From Topomyia yanbarensis (lineage: Eukaryota; Arthropoda; Insecta; Diptera; Culicidae): DNA of 64,000 bases. The position numbers and the translations under genes are program-made. Where the stretch lies: positions 30,325,906 through 30,389,905 of the forward strand of contig NC_080672.1 in the NCBI RefSeq assembly GCF_030247195.1, written 5' to 3'. The notes below the pieces were generated by a model, which saw only the letters and a list, made by a program, of their open reading frames with translations, did not search any database and was not told the DNA's origin. This document shows positions 12,122-24,996 of the stretch, piece by piece (positions within the stretch are counted from its first letter, which is position 1; every line of letters begins with the position of its first letter).

Positions 12122-14700
12122 CTATAGCTCTTTACCACACTGGGTTAAAAACAAAAGCATATCCTTAAATTTCAGCTCTCTGTACATAGGTTCACCTATG
12201 TATGGAAAACCAAAAATCCGGATGCGCAATTGCATTAATACAGGGCAATTGCATATCAAATGATATGATGTTCCGTAATCGGATTCACAAAGATCACATG
12301 AATAATACTCAGCGCGCTGAATAGTAGCCATGTGATAATTGAGTTTGCAATGTCCAGTCAGTGCCCTGACCAGAATACTGCAGTTGTGCTAGGAAAAATG
12401 CAACAAATTTCTTGACATTTTCGGACTCACATCCGGCAGAAAAGCCTTTGTTTGAACGCAAGTTTGCAAGCTACGCCAATGGTTGGCATGTTCGAATGCA
12501 GCCCAAGAGCGAATCTTGTGCTTTATCCAACTTATTGACAGTGGTAGAACTGGTTCTGGACCAACGAAATCAGTCGCAGCGCCAGCTCTAGCCATCCGCC
12601 CATTCATTTCCAGTAATACCGGAATGACCGGGTACCCATAGAAGGTAGATAGCATTTGAAATGCTAAGTTCTTCGATTTGAGTTCGACATGCGATTACTA
12701 ATTTCGATCTCGAATCTGCCGAACTAAGTGCTTTCAGGGCAGCCTGACTGTCAGAGCAAAAATAGATTCTTTTACCGCAAATTCCCTGTTGAAGTGCGGA
12801 TTGTACGCCCCACAGAATCGCAAAGATTTCTGCTTGGAATACGGTACAGTATCTACCAAGCGAATGAGATTGGTTTAATCTCATCTCATGACAATAGACA
12901 CCAGCACCGGCTCCTCCAACAAAGAACCGCCCGTATAACAAACTACGTATTCTGCAAGTTGTCGCTCCATCCAGCCAGACAGCCATTCCTCACGAAGAGG
13001 AATTCTCATATTGAAAGTTTTAGAAGGAAAACTACATGTGAGTGTAAGGTCACTGGGAGCAAGTGTATATTCATCCCAAGTAACCAAACTGCAATGGACG
13101 AGCTCCGGTTGTAATCCTTCGTTGCGTGAAAAGCACCATTGAGGTTTTATTTGGATTAACTGATAGTCCAACATGAAGACACCACCGCTCAACAACACAT
13201 AAGGCTTGTTGCATCAAATCAAAAAGTGTGTTAATGCAAATACCGGTGATCATTATATGATAATCATCGGCGAAACCATACGTGAGGACATCCGCAGACG
13301 CTCAGTTTCCTCATCTCTACTTGTCTTAACGATGAGCACAGATGTCGGTTGCTAAGCATTGCGTGTATCCAGTTCGTGATATATGAAGGTACTCCATGAT
13401 TTCGTGCTGCTTCCAAAATGGATTCGAAAGACACGTTGTTAAAAGCACCTTCAATATCGAGAAAAACTCCTAAACTTGATTGCTTTTGTGAAAAAGCTTT
13501 TTCAATGTTGTAGACAGCATTGTGTAACAGAGTGGTAGTAGACTTCCACCGCTGATATGCATGTTGCATTGCATGCAGCGGGTGCTCGCCCAAGCTACCA
13601 TCCCGATTAAACGTTCCACTGATTTGAGAAGGAAGGAGGTCAGACTGATCGGTCTAAAGCTCTTTGCCTCCTCATAAGTGACGCGGCCAGCTTTGGGAAT
13701 GAATTTGACAGTTATTTCCCGCCACGCTAATGGAATGTATCCTGTTGCAAGACTGCAAGTAAAAACCTTTTTCAAAATATGCTTGAAGTGTTCATATCCT
13801 TTTTGTAGTAGAACTGGAATAATTCCGTCCTTTCCCGGAGACTTATACGGAGCAAAACTTTCAATCGCCCATTTGATCGATTCGGTTGTCACAATTCTAC
13901 GAGCAAATGCCCAAGAATCAGAACTGCCTGAAAAGAACTCAGGGGCAGTCGTCAGTGATGACTCCGTACAACCTGGACAGTGTGTGTCAAAAAGACAGTT
14001 GAGTACTACATCTTCGTCAGACGAGTATTCACCATTAGCAGTTCTAATGGAACTGACATGAAAGTCTTTCGATTTCGAAAGTAACTTATTTAATCTACTA
14101 GTCTCGTTTAGACTTGAGACATTTGTGCAGAGGCTTTTCCAACCACTTCGCTCAGAGGATCGAAGGGCATTTCTGTATGCTTTGCGAGCCAACTTAAATG
14201 CCTCCGACCCGTCCCTACGTCTGCGATTCCAAGCTCTCCTACATAACTTTTTGAGTCGAACAAGTTCGGTATTCCACCAAGGTGTTCCTCTAGAAGCACG
14301 CATAACTCGAAGCGGACAAGCCTCTTGGTATGCTGCTACTATGAGTGAGCTTGTTTTATCCACGACCTCATCCAAATCACTTGGAGATTCAATCGTCGGA
14401 AGATACCCGTGAAACCTAGTCGCCAAGCCCTCTTCGTAGAGGTCCCAGTTCGTAGATTTGGGATTACGATAGGTGACGATATCTAGCGAGACGTTTAAAT
14501 GATCAAAGACGATGTACTTCAGGATCTTAAACAAAATATTGAAAGTGTCTGGGAAGTAATTTCTTCATTTATCCTCCAAAATGGATTCCATTCCTCCAAT
14601 ATGAATTTTCATTGGTTGTCTCGCAAATATTCAATGCAAGATTGTGTAGTAGTACCTCGATTCTACCATCGTCCATGCATACGACGATTATGATTCGAAC
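12122..14700 (-). pseudogene. Decayed LOA/Lian-like LINE ORF2 (reverse transcriptase plus RNase H)
   Basis: On the minus strand, 14534-13620 encodes the linker and the start of the RT (SPGKDGIIPVLLQKG, FRPISLTSFLLKSVERLIG). After a frameshift come HAYQRWKSTTTLLH and LGVFLDIEGAFNNVSFESI, typical of RNase H-bearing LINEs. A deletion of roughly 35-40 codons removes the segment after GCP, and the active site then appears as GFADDYHIM near 13260. The RNase H follows as YTGGS (first catalytic Asp changed to Gly, then a frameshift), VFQAEIFAI, CSDSQAALKAL and WVPGHSGITGNEWAD. A C-terminal CDLC...HLICNC cysteine-histidine motif lies near 12270. The endonuclease is missing or unrecognisable beyond about 14.6 kb. 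It is inactive. Assignment to LOA rather than I or R1 is by overall resemblance. Confidence 0.85.
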
Positions 14701-16200
14701 GTCCTCCTACAAAAGCCACCGCTCGATAAGCAAAATACATCTTTTTGCCGGGGGCCAGTCCGTTGAATGATGTCAATACCAATACAGGTACATTCTAAGC
14801 TTTAAGAAGGGCGTTAAGAATGCCATGAAACCTCAATTGTTACTAGGGTAGTGTGATGGAATTAGATAGCTTCTGTAAGCTTAAGCTCCATTTTCGCCTT
14901 AAGTAAATTTTCCAGCACGCGAATACTAACACGGATATATCTCAAATCAACGAACATCATATTTGGCCGAAGCGGGACTTATTTAAACTGAAATGTACTC
15001 ATCTTGACGTGTACCCCCGGTGGCAGTTATTTTGCGATGATGGAGTTTTGTTCATCATCAAATCAATAAATCTACAAAAGATTTACGACTTGCAGCCTTA
15101 TTCAGTATATTGTATGCGGATCTAGCCTGCAAGTCGTAGCCGAAATACGTATATGTAACAGTAAAGTGCATTTTTGCATTTTGTTCATCAAGTGGAATTA
15201 AAGCGGAAGACATCGGTAAAAGTGTTTAATATAACATTCCACTAAGTCGTTCAAAAACAGTGCTTTTGTTAAAGTGTACAAAAAAATGATTCTAGACATT
15301 TGTTTACCTCTATTTTTCTTACCGTCCATAGAATAAGTAAAAGAATATATAATTTTGGTGGATTTATTAACTGAATTCTCTTTTATGTTGTTGTTTTCAG
15401 CAAAAGAATTGAAACCCCGAAAACGCTAGATCATTTCTATTTCTAATTACAAGTAACTCGAGAATTATAACCCGCCATGACTCTACGACCCCTGATTTTG
15501 TCTACCCTCGATTGTCATCCTCATATGAAAATTGATTGTTGATAGTTTGATGGGCTCTAGCAGATGAACCAAGTGGAATTCGAGTAAATCCTTTCTTGAG
15601 CATATTTTTTTTGTCTTAGAGATCTGAAATGTGCAGCATAATTTTTTTTTTAATTTTGCACTGTCAGACCCCCTTAAGGGAAATTTAAACTAAATAATCA
15701 GAAAGGGCTATGAGGCTATATCTATATATAAGAATATTTTAAGAGCTTCGGTTTCTTAAAAAGAAAGAAAAATATATGTCTCGATTTTATCAATGTCCCC
15801 GGGTCTTCACAGTATTTTGTTTCGCCAACTTGTGTAATTATTGTATATTTGTAATATTATCAAATATGGAACGTTTATAGATTGAACATTGTGTTAGCGA
15901 TGATGCTTGAAATGTCGCACTATTGATATTTTCAATCCAAATTACTCTTTATGGAATAATATAACAAAGTTCAACATATTTCTTTGCTAGCCATTTGCAA
16001 TGATCTTATCACTAAAGAATCAGGAATTTCCATGAATGAAAACAATTGTGGAATGTGCTCTGGTTTATCGTTTACAATTACACAGTTCAATAGGTTGCAA
16101 CTTGTTGTGGTACATGTTCTGCTGGTTGCATTCAATTGAGATAGTGGTCACATTCAAACAACTATGTTTTGTGTATAGTCTCTTTCATCTCATAAATTGT
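14701..16200. other. No recognisable gene
   Basis: This is AT-rich DNA with no open frame of note, no complete inverted-repeat element and no RNA gene that I can see. Confidence 0.45.
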
Positions 16201-16202
16201 GC

Positions 16203-16726
16203 AGGCACCCGTGACCGCATTGCCCTCAACAGCCACAAGACATCAGGCAGTGGTGTGCTTATCGCCGTTCGCCGTGGTATAAAAGCCCGGGTGTTCAATG
16301 ATGACCGGTGGGCGAGCTCCGAGCAAGTGTGGATATCAGTGAAAGTTGCCGATCGCAATCTGTTCCTGTGTGTTGTGTATTTTCCACCTGACAGAATTCG
16401 TGATTCCAGCCTGATCGATATACATCTTTCCTCCGTTTCATTTATCGCCTCGATCGCCGCCCCGTCTGATGATATCGTTATACTGGGCGACTTCAACTTA
16501 CCTGGCTTGACGTGGTGCCAAGCAAGTAATGGTTTTCTACGATTGGATATCGAAAAATCTGCGCTTATTAACAATGCCAGTTGTATTTTGGACAACTACA
16601 GCAGCGCAACTCTTCGGCAAATTAATAATGTTACCAACGAGAATGGACGTACATTGGACCTTTGCTTTGTAAGTGCCCGGGACTGCGCTCCGTACTGCTG
16701 CACTGCACCGACTCCTTTAGTGAAGT
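16203..16726 (+). pseudogene. LINE AP-type endonuclease, N-terminally truncated
   Basis: The translation contains GSGVLIAVRRG, VVYFPPDR, DDIVILGDFNLPGLTW (the GDFN box with catalytic Asp and Asn) and a C-terminal NGRTLDLCFVS. Roughly the first quarter of the domain, including the N-terminal catalytic residues, is absent because of 5' truncation. The open frame extends upstream to 16036 through sequence unrelated to the domain, so that start is fortuitous. The frame is lost after 16728 and the protein continues in a different frame from about 16799. Confidence 0.8.
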
Positions 16727-16798
16727 AGGTACGTCCTCATCTCCCACTACATCTTGTATTCGCTGGTAACCTAGGAGTGAAGCTCAAGCTCTATCGTC

Positions 16799-18860
16799 TA
16801 CGATTTTAAAAACGCTGACTACGACAGCATTGTTAGCACGCTGTTGGATATAAACTGGGACGAAAATATTAACAATGACGACGCGAACGAAGAAGCGATG
16901 ACGTTTTCTAGTATTTTTAACTACCTTATCGACCGCCATGTACCAAAACGAACAATTAGTACCGATGAACACCCTCCCTGGCAATCAACCGTCCTTAGAT
17001 CTGCCAAACGAGCTGCATTTAAAAAATTCTCGAAGCATAACACACTTGCATTACGAAATTACTACTTTCAACTCAACCACACATACAAACAAAGCAGACG
17101 CGCCTTTTTTAGACACCAGCGAAACTTCGAGCGTCAACTGAAATCCAAGCCCAAGTCGTTCTGGAAGTATGTTAACGAGCAGCGAAAAGAGTCCGGTTTG
17201 CCATCTTGTATGTCGTTTAATGGAGTTTTAGGCACCGACACTAAGGAAATTTGCCAACTGTTCTCCGACAAATTTTCAAGCGTTTTTTCCAACGAGCACC
17301 TGCCACCACAACAAGTCGCTGGCGCCGCTAATTTAACTCCTTCTCTAGGACAAACCATCAATCGAATTTGTGTCGATAATGCAGCCATTCTTGCAGCAAA
17401 TGCCAAACTGAAAGCATCTTGTTCCCCGGGTCCACATGGTGTTCTCTCGATTTTTGTCAAAAAGTGCATCAGCGGACTTCTTGAACCACTCCGGCGAGTC
17501 TTCGAGCTATCACTCACTACTGGTACATTCCCTTCCTGCTGGAAAGCAGCGCACATGTTTCCAGTTCATAAAAAAGGAAACAAATCGAACATTGACAATT
17601 ATCGGGGAATCTCGTGTTTAAGTGCCGTATCAAAACTATTCGAGCTGGTTGTATTAGATCCTATTTTCTTTCACTGCAAACACTACATTGCACATGACCA
17701 ACACGGTTTCATGCCTAAACGATCGACAACGACAAACCTGCTCTCGTTCACAACATATGTAATGGATGGATTCGCTGACGGATTGCAAACCGATGCTATT
17801 TATATGGATCTATCTGCGGCCTTCGACAAAATCAACCATGATATCGCAATAGCGAAGCTGGACAAACTCGGCATTCATGGACAACTTCTGCGCTGGTTTC
17901 GTTCCTACCTCGATGGAAGGCAACTCCAAATCAGCATTAAGGACTGTCTATCTGCACCTTTCTTCGCTACATCCGGTATACCACAAGTAAGCCATCTCGG
18001 TCCAGTAATATTCCTCCTCTACTTTAATGACGTCAATTTCACATTACAAGGACCCCACCTTTCTTTCGCCGACGACATGAAAATTTTTCAACAAATACGG
18101 GATAAAACCGATGCCGAGCTTCTTCAGAGGGATCTGGACAGCTTTAGCACGTGGTGTGATCAAAACAGAATGGTTTTAAACCCGAGCAAATGCTCAATCG
18201 TTACGTTCACGCGGAAACGCCAACCGACTCAGTTTAACTACCACTTCTTCGGCTCGAGCATTCCAAGACACTCTCACATCAAAGATCTCGGAGTCATCAT
18301 GGATTCGGCATTAACATTCAAACCACATACGTCATACATCGTGGATAAGGCATCACGACAGCTTGGGTTCATCTTCCGAATAGCGAAAAACATCAGGGAC
18401 GTATATTGTCTTAAAACGCTTTACTGCGCGTTGGTCCGCTGAACGTTAGAATATTGTTCAGCTGTTTGGAATCCGTACTACCAGAACGGGATTGACAGAA
18501 TCGAGGCTGTCCAACGCAGGTTCATACGCTTCACCCTTCGTCATCTCCCATGGCGAAACAGATTTCAGCTGCCGAGCTATGAAAACCGTTGCCAGCTAAT
18601 ACACCTCGATACACTCAGCATTCGGAGGGACTGCTCTCGAGCCTTGTTCGTCTCGGACTTACAGAGTGGATTGCCCTACAATCCTCGGAAGTCTGGATCT
18701 TCAAGCCCGCGTTCGAGCTCTACGTAATAACTCCCTTCTGCGAGTTCCGTTCAGGAGAACCAACTATGGTTGCCAGAGCGCTGTTACCGGACTCCAATGA
18801 ATTTTTAACAGCGTGGCGACGGCCTTTGACTTCAACCGGACGCGGAATGCGATAAAAGCG
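16799..18860 (+). pseudogene. LINE reverse transcriptase, one internal stop
   Basis: The open frame runs from about 16799 to a TGA at 18440-18442. That TGA sits where relatives have an Arg codon after LYCALVR, and the homologous reading continues as TLEYCSAVW...LPWRNRFQLPSY to about 18860. RT motifs in order are FPVHKKGNKSNIDNYRG (~17560), QHGFMPKRSTTTNLL (~17700), DAIYMDLSAAFDKINHD (~17795), GIPQVSHLGP (~17975, with Val replacing the usual Gly) and SFADDMKIF with the catalytic FADD at 18065-18076. The domain is otherwise complete, so decay is modest, but the stop and the Gly-to-Val change suggest it is inactive. Confidence 0.85.
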
Positions 18861-19217
18861 AAAATGTTGTCAATTTTAAAATGTAATTTGTTTAAGCAAC
18901 CACCATTGGGGCCAAGGGGCCTGTTGGTGAAGGTAATAAACATAAACATAAACCCGTTGCACTACTTTGGATTTTGCAACATTATGCAGGGTAAATGGTA
19001 CTAACAACGAAATTAGTTATGAAATTTGCGTTTCGATTTCGTCTCATCAGAATCTGAACTTAGTATCAGGACTAAGCTAGCGCCGAATTTACGCTAGCTT
19101 CGAAAAACACAATTTTTGTTCTGGAGAAAACCCTTAATCAAGCGTGATGTCCCGCAAGACAAGGAGCTGATGAGAACTAATGAAATCGAAACATTGGTTT
19201 GGCTTACGAAGCCACTG

Positions 19218-21068
19218 CACAGTGTTTTAAAACGTCGTTTTCGTGCTCAAAATTAATAGCGTCTAAACCGTTGACTTTAGAGGTATAGTTTGTTAGGAGA
19301 AGTTGTTGTTCTTATGATTGCGCATCCACAGGAGGTTACCGTTCTGTGATTAATTCACCTATAAGTGATATACGAAATTTATTTTCCGAACTAATTGAGA
19401 TAGAGACTTTGTGTTCTCGACATAGTTGTAGAAAATATTACTACAAAAGAAATTGCTGAAGACACTATATATCTAGCTTCAATCGTTTACGAGTTATGGA
19501 ACATATTATATGGAAGACCCCTTAAAATTAGTTTTTTCATGATAACTTTTTTAGACATTCTCGTATCTTCTTGGAATCTTCCACAAAGTTGTTTGCGGTA
19601 TTGAAACATATATTTTTGCTTAACATAGTTACTTCCTATCTGTTGAATTTAAAAAGATATTCCAAATTTTACGATATTTTGGGGGTAACTTCCACCTTAA
19701 ATAATTCGTTAAGGAGCAAAAAGGAGCAAACAACATCATAACATACTGAAAGTACTAGCTTTTTACTTTCATATAATGGCCCGATTGTTAGTCGACGCGA
19801 TTCTTCCCGAGTGTTATGTTCAATACAATATGCCATCGCAGTGGTATAAAACGAAATATTCAAGCGCACTGCGACAAACAGCTTCATGTTTTTATGGTAA
19901 ATTGCATAGAACACGGTCGCCTATAACATGCAATGCATATGGTTTGCCTTTCAAATATCAAATTACAGTTTTGGATGTGTTTAATAATGTCGATATTTGC
20001 ATTATAAATTAGATAAATAAATTTATTTTTAATAAACGTTTTCTATGTCATCTTCAAAGTTTCTTCTTCCGCTAAAAGAGCTTTGGCGTCTTCTAAAAAT
20101 CGTTTTATACTTTTTTTAGCCATCCCCGAGCCTCAGTCACGACAGAATCCACATTGTGAACAGGTGACGTTAATCAAGCTCCATTATAATTGTCACGAAA
20201 GACATTAATAAACCTTCTGGTAGGATTTTCATAATTTTTCCAAGCTTACCAGTATCCACTGATTGCTTAAATTTCACATGACACACTTCTCGAACGCACT
20301 ATATGCTACGTTTCGTACTTTGATCATGATTTTGGTCAAAGTTCTCCTTTCCTTTTTTGACATCGATGAATATGTTTCATGCAATTTACCATGAAAGGAT
20401 GAAGCTGCTTATTGCAGTGCGCTTGAATATTTCATTTTAAACCACTGTGATGGGATATTGTATTGAACATAACACTCGGAGAGAATCGCGTCGACTAACA
20501 ATCGGGCCATTATATGAAAGTAAAAAGCTAGCACTTTCAGTATGTTATGATGCTGTTTGCTCCTTTTTGCTCCTTAACGAATTATTTAAGGTGGAAGTTA
20601 CCCCCAAATTATCGTAAAATTTGGAATATCTTTTTAAATTCAACAGATTGGAAATAACTATATTAAGCAAAAATATGTGGTTCAATACCGCAAACAACTT
20701 TGTGGAAGATTCCAAGAAGATACGAGAATGTCTAAAAAAGTTATCATGAAAAAACTAATTTTAAGGGGTCTTCCATATAATATGTTCCATAACTCGTAAA
20801 CGATTGAAGCTAGATATATAGTGTCTTCAGCAATTTCTTTTGCAGTAACATTTTCTACAACTATGTCGAAGACACAAAGTCTCTATCTCAATTAGTTCGG
20901 AAAATAAATTTCGTATATCACTTATAGGTGAATTAATCACAGAACGGTAACCTCCTGTGGATGCGCAATCATAAGAATAACAACTTCTCCGAATAAACTG
21001 TACCTCTAAAGTCAACGACTTAGACGCTATTAATTTTGAGCACGAAAACGACGTTTTAAAACACTGTG
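19218..21068. mobile_element. 1,851-bp foldback element, CACAGTG termini, 5-bp duplication (Transib-like)
   Basis: Two arms of about 690 bp (19218-19907 and about 20375-21068) are near-perfect inverted copies around a spacer of about 465 bp. The ends read cactg|CACAGTGTTTTAAAACG and CGTTTTAAAACACTGTG|cactg. This gives a perfect 5-bp duplication at 19213-19217 and 21069-21073. A CACWRTG terminus and a 5-bp GC-containing duplication are hallmarks of the Transib superfamily. No transposase is present, so it would be moved in trans. Small open frames in the arms are mirror images of each other. Confidence 0.75.
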
Positions 21069-22089
21069 CACTGCAAGATAACAACGGGATGGGAGCGAAT
21101 CCTTTCGCCGAAGGCATTACTGTAAAGATATTTTTCATGAATTCCGTAAATAATCTGTTTCAGAATTCGTGACATTTATCAATTATGTTTGCTGTTTCAT
21201 GCAGTATTTAAATTTGAGTTAAAATGTTCCCTTACATTTACATTTTTGATGACAATAAATTTGTTTTTTTAGGCCCAGTTAAGTGAATCAATTTTAAATA
21301 GATTCAATTGATTAAAGTTTTTTATTACAATTACAAATCAATTTCAAGTTTCTAGTATCCAAAATAAAGCTTGTCTCGTCTCGCACTCAAATCAAGGACA
21401 ATATTTTTTTCTAATATTTGGTTCGCTCTATGGTACAATTGTTCCAAGCAATTTAATTTTTCTTCATACAAACATTTCGGCTGCGCAAATTTAAATCCCC
21501 ACAGTACACCACCCTGTTAGCATAACTACAGACCACCGGAAACCGCATGCTGAAACCATCCAGACAAAACTCCGTCTGCTAAAAACAAACATTTATGAGC
21601 AAACTCCTGAAAATACTGCAACCGAACTCTGCACTCGGCCATAAACCTATCAGTTTCCCTTTCCAACCCGAAGCGAAACCAGCAAACTTTAGAACGGCGG
21701 AACAGTCTGTGAAAGACAGCAACCGTTTTCTCCTTTTCCTCATTGCTATTCCTAATGAGTGCACAAATCTTGCACATCCGCAGCGTGTCCTTTGTCTCGG
21801 GACCGGAATGGTTGACGTGGCGTGGTTTGGGTGGTTTGAACCATTCTCGTTCCCCTGTGCATACAACTTGAAGACGGAATGAGTCTTGCCCCGTCCTTTC
21901 AACAAGCCGGAAATTTTTTAATTATGTGCTCAGCAATTTTCCGGATTCTCCACTGGATGCTGATTCGAGGAAGGGTGAAACGGGGTCAGCTGCCGGAAAG
22001 CGGTAAAGAAAGGAGTTAAGAAAAATAACAGTAGTCTTTCGGTGTGCCCAAGGGCAACCGCCTTAAGTAAGGCAGTCGTTTTGGGTTGA

Positions 22090-22167
22090 ACCGTCGCTCG
22101 CCCGGTCAGAAGTGAGTCCAAGGGTTACAAAAAATCAAGTGGGAAGAGAGCAAAAAAAAAGTGGACG
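22090..22167 (+). other. Possible upstream exon segment ending at a splice donor
   Basis: An open frame of 26 codons after a TGA (22087-22089) ends at GTGGACG|GTAAGAAAGG. It is in phase with the exon candidate at 22274. It is basic and lysine-rich (KKSSGKRAKKKW). No ATG lies in the frame, so if it is coding its start is in a further upstream exon. Confidence 0.25.
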
Positions 22168-22273
22168 GTAAGAAAGGTTACTTGATTGCGGATATTCCGG
22201 AACCTTTCGAGTCCCGTTCGCTTTGTTTCGGCCGTCCGTTTGTGCTGGGTTGGTTTTCTTTTTCTCTTTTCAG

Positions 22274-22396
22274 GAGGAACGGCGGATTCAGTCGTTGCAG
22301 TGTGCAATCAAGGGAAGCCGGGTTAGGACGCAGATAGGAAAAGAGGTCAAGATTTTCATTAAGCAAATCGATAAGCACCGATTCACTTTGGAAGTT
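22274..22396 (+). CDS. Candidate internal host exon, 41 codons, unrecognised
   Basis: This 123-bp open segment is bounded by a strong acceptor (a pyrimidine-rich ttttctttttctcttttcag) and a consensus donor (GTT|GTAAGTTTG at 22397). A length of exactly 41 codons makes it a phase-0 symmetric exon. A 106-bp intron (22168-22273, GTAAGAAAGG...CTTTTCAG) would link it in phase to an upstream open segment at 22090-22167. The peptide starts EERRIQSLQCAIKGSR and is basic; I recognise no family. Short introns of this size are usual in mosquitoes. Downstream exons were not found. It could equally be a 5' UTR exon or chance. Confidence refers to its being a transcribed exon. Confidence 0.35.
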
Positions 22397-22857
22397 GTAA
22401 GTTTGTGTGTGCTTTTTGCTCTGTGCGATGGAACGTTCGGAAATTGTTTCCACTTCGATGGCGCTGGTCGAGTGGGTTGAACGAAAAGCGAAAAGGGGAC
22501 TTTATCCGTGTCGACTTTAGCACTTGAGTGTACATTATGGAGGGTTTGAAATTGGAATTTTATTGGATTTCGTAATTGTTTGCATCAATCGCATGGAGGA
22601 CAACTTTCTTCTGTTCGGTTCTAATGAATTGGTTTGTTGTCAATTGAGAAGAGCAAATTTTTTGATTGTTAACTTTCATCAAGTTTAAGGATTGCAGTCA
22701 CAAAACATTAAATATTCAGATCTGTCATAGAGCACTGGAATTTGGCGGTTTGCAAGGTGTGATTCCAGAAGTTATGTACAACTAAAATGATTATGAAATT
22801 AGTAACTTGATATTCTTTCTTTTGTTTTTGTTGGGAATCTATGATGGCATCATCACA

Positions 22858-23357
<500 letters not shown>

Positions 23358-24028
23358 GATATTCCTGTTTCGAATACATTTCTAATTGTCTATCAGAACT
23401 CAAATACCTACATTTCAAATTTAAAACACTTCTATGGATACCGCTAATAATCTTAATTTTTACTAAGAGTAAGCCATCCTTCAAAACATTCTGAAACATA
23501 GATCAGACCAACAATCAATCGTATCTCTTGAATCTGTCAACCCTCCGGAAGTTGCGCTTATGGCCCACTGAACGAGCAGCGGCTGGGGCCCGAAGGCGAT
23601 TTCGCTAGATTTTCAGAGCAGCGTGCACTCAGTGCACTAGCGCGACTACCGGATAGTTAAAAAGCTACGTAAAACCACAAGCAATTCTGTCAAGGCAAGC
23701 ATGAGCCGCTTGAAACCCCCTGCTCAACTTCGAAAGTAGTTCCAGCCGGCACATTCAAATCGATAGCAGTAAAATCCTAATTATGGCATACAAGCGATAG
23801 GACAAGGACGTGCTTATGTACTTCATCGGAGTTGTTATGCGAACCGACAACCACACTCTTCCACTACCCTAATAAGAATGGGTGACACTTCCTCAAAACG
23901 CTTGAAACAATGACATGTTCTAGTTTTGACTGTCCTGGTGTCCTGGGACTTCGAGGAAAATGCTTAATTTGTCCTGGTTTTCTCTGTTAAGATAAAATAA
24001 AAAAAAATTCATTCATTGTGGTTGCAAA
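23358..24028. other. No recognisable gene
   Basis: It contains a GC-richer patch at 23540-23800 with the quasi-palindrome agtgcactcagtgcact and no open frame of note. Confidence 0.4.
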
Positions 24029-24700
24029 GTGGACAAATGTATCGATTTTGTTGACTATTTAAGTAAACAAGTCGAACTAAATCCGTTCCTAGACCAAATT
24101 CTGGACGCTATCGATGTTAATGAAACGGGCACTATCAGAGCTTTTTCTTGGTTCGTATCGTCTTTCAACCCAGGACCCAGCGGATTTCTTTCACAACATC
24201 TGAAAACTCACATTGATTCCCAAATCTATCCATCTAACCGGAAATCCTCGAACACGTTTCCAGTCCATAGAAAGGGAAATAAGCGAGACGTCAATAACTA
24301 TCGTGGAGTAACTTCGTTGAGTGCTGCGTCCAAGTATTTTGAGCTGGTTATTATATGGAAGCTCTTAAGGCTCACTGCCAGCAATGTCTCGGTGACGATC
24401 AATATGGCTTCACGGCTGGACGTTTGACAGCGACTAACCTTCGATGTCTAGCCCAAGGAAGCCACCTGGCATTATTGATGGTTCTGATATACTTTAACAG
24501 TGTACATCTAGTGCTAAAGACCTAACGACTGTTATTCGCGGATGATCTCTAGATATTTCGTCAGATTTCTCCAACATCAGCATCCAGTTTTTGTTGATTG
24601 TTGTAGAAGTAACCGCATGAGTATAAATCTGAAGAAGTGCTCGGTGATCCTATTTTCACAGAAGAAAGTCCCGGTTGGTTTTATTTATTTGCAGTAATTG
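24029..24700 (+). pseudogene. Heavily decayed CR1/Jockey-type LINE reverse transcriptase
   Basis: Recognisable pieces in order are FNPGPSGFLSQHL, FPVHRKGNKRDVNNYRG and TSLSAASKYFELV, all in one frame. After frame breaks come GSHLALLMVLIYFNSVH and LFADDL-stop-IFRQ, which contains the catalytic FADD box. They align in order with the LINE at 16.2 kb, with internal deletions between the fingers/palm and the FADD region. Several stops and frameshifts make it inactive. It is more diverged than the copies at 16.2 and 29.7 kb. Confidence 0.75.
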
Positions 24701-24847
24701 AAAGCAAAATTTTTTTACTACCGAAAAACTGGGAAAAAATGTGCCAGGCTCAGGCATGTCGAGCGGATAGTACTGTCAAATTGGATTTGCATCAGCAGGA
24801 AATTCAGTTCTCTTACAACTGTCCTTGGTTTATAATCGTTTGATATA

Positions 24848-24994
24848 CACTCAAGTTTTTTTTACGCGGTTTTTTTATGCGGATTTTGAAATTTACGCGG
24901 TTTTCATTTAGGCGGATTTTGAAATTTACGCGGTTTTCATTTACGCGGTTTGCATTTACGCGACATGTATCCCCAGCGTAAAAAAACCTGAGTG
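24848..24994. mobile_element. 147-bp MITE with TA duplication and internal ttacgcggttt repeats
   Basis: The left end is ta|cactcaagttttttttacgc and the right end is gcgtaaaaaaacctgagtg|ta. The interior is a short array of atttacgcggttttc-type units and variants. The right-hand TA (24995-24996) is shared with the next MITE. A truncated relative lies at 512-536. Confidence 0.8.
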
Positions 24995-24996
24995 TA

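Larger units (their letters stand above)
16203..18953 (+). mobile_element. 5'-truncated CR1/Jockey-type non-LTR retrotransposon
   Basis: The element starts inside the endonuclease domain, carries a full RT and C-terminal region, and ends in a short 3' tail of repeated ataaac (about 18936-18953). Such tails are typical of target-primed reverse transcription. A target duplication could not be identified. Related copies lie at 8380-9040, 24029-24700 and 29706-31905. Against the 29.7-kb copy the shared text includes YVNEQR.ESGLP.SMS and DLSAAFDKINH. Confidence 0.85.
21074..22857. other. Single-copy-looking region containing the best host exon candidate
   Basis: The part from 21500 to 22500 is less AT-rich than its surroundings and matches no other repeat in the window. 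Several overlapping open frames of 80-108 codons exist on both strands with no recognisable domain. The exon candidate at 22274-22396 is listed separately. Confidence 0.4.

Noticed and set aside
16036..16202. N-terminal extension of the LINE endonuclease frame
   Set aside because: Homology to the endonuclease begins only at about 16203; the upstream open frame is flanking DNA.
19218..19247. A 23-spaced RSS nonamer in the 19.2-kb element
   Set aside because: The sequence at that spacing (caaaattaa) matches the canonical nonamer poorly; only the heptamer and 5-bp duplication are claimed.
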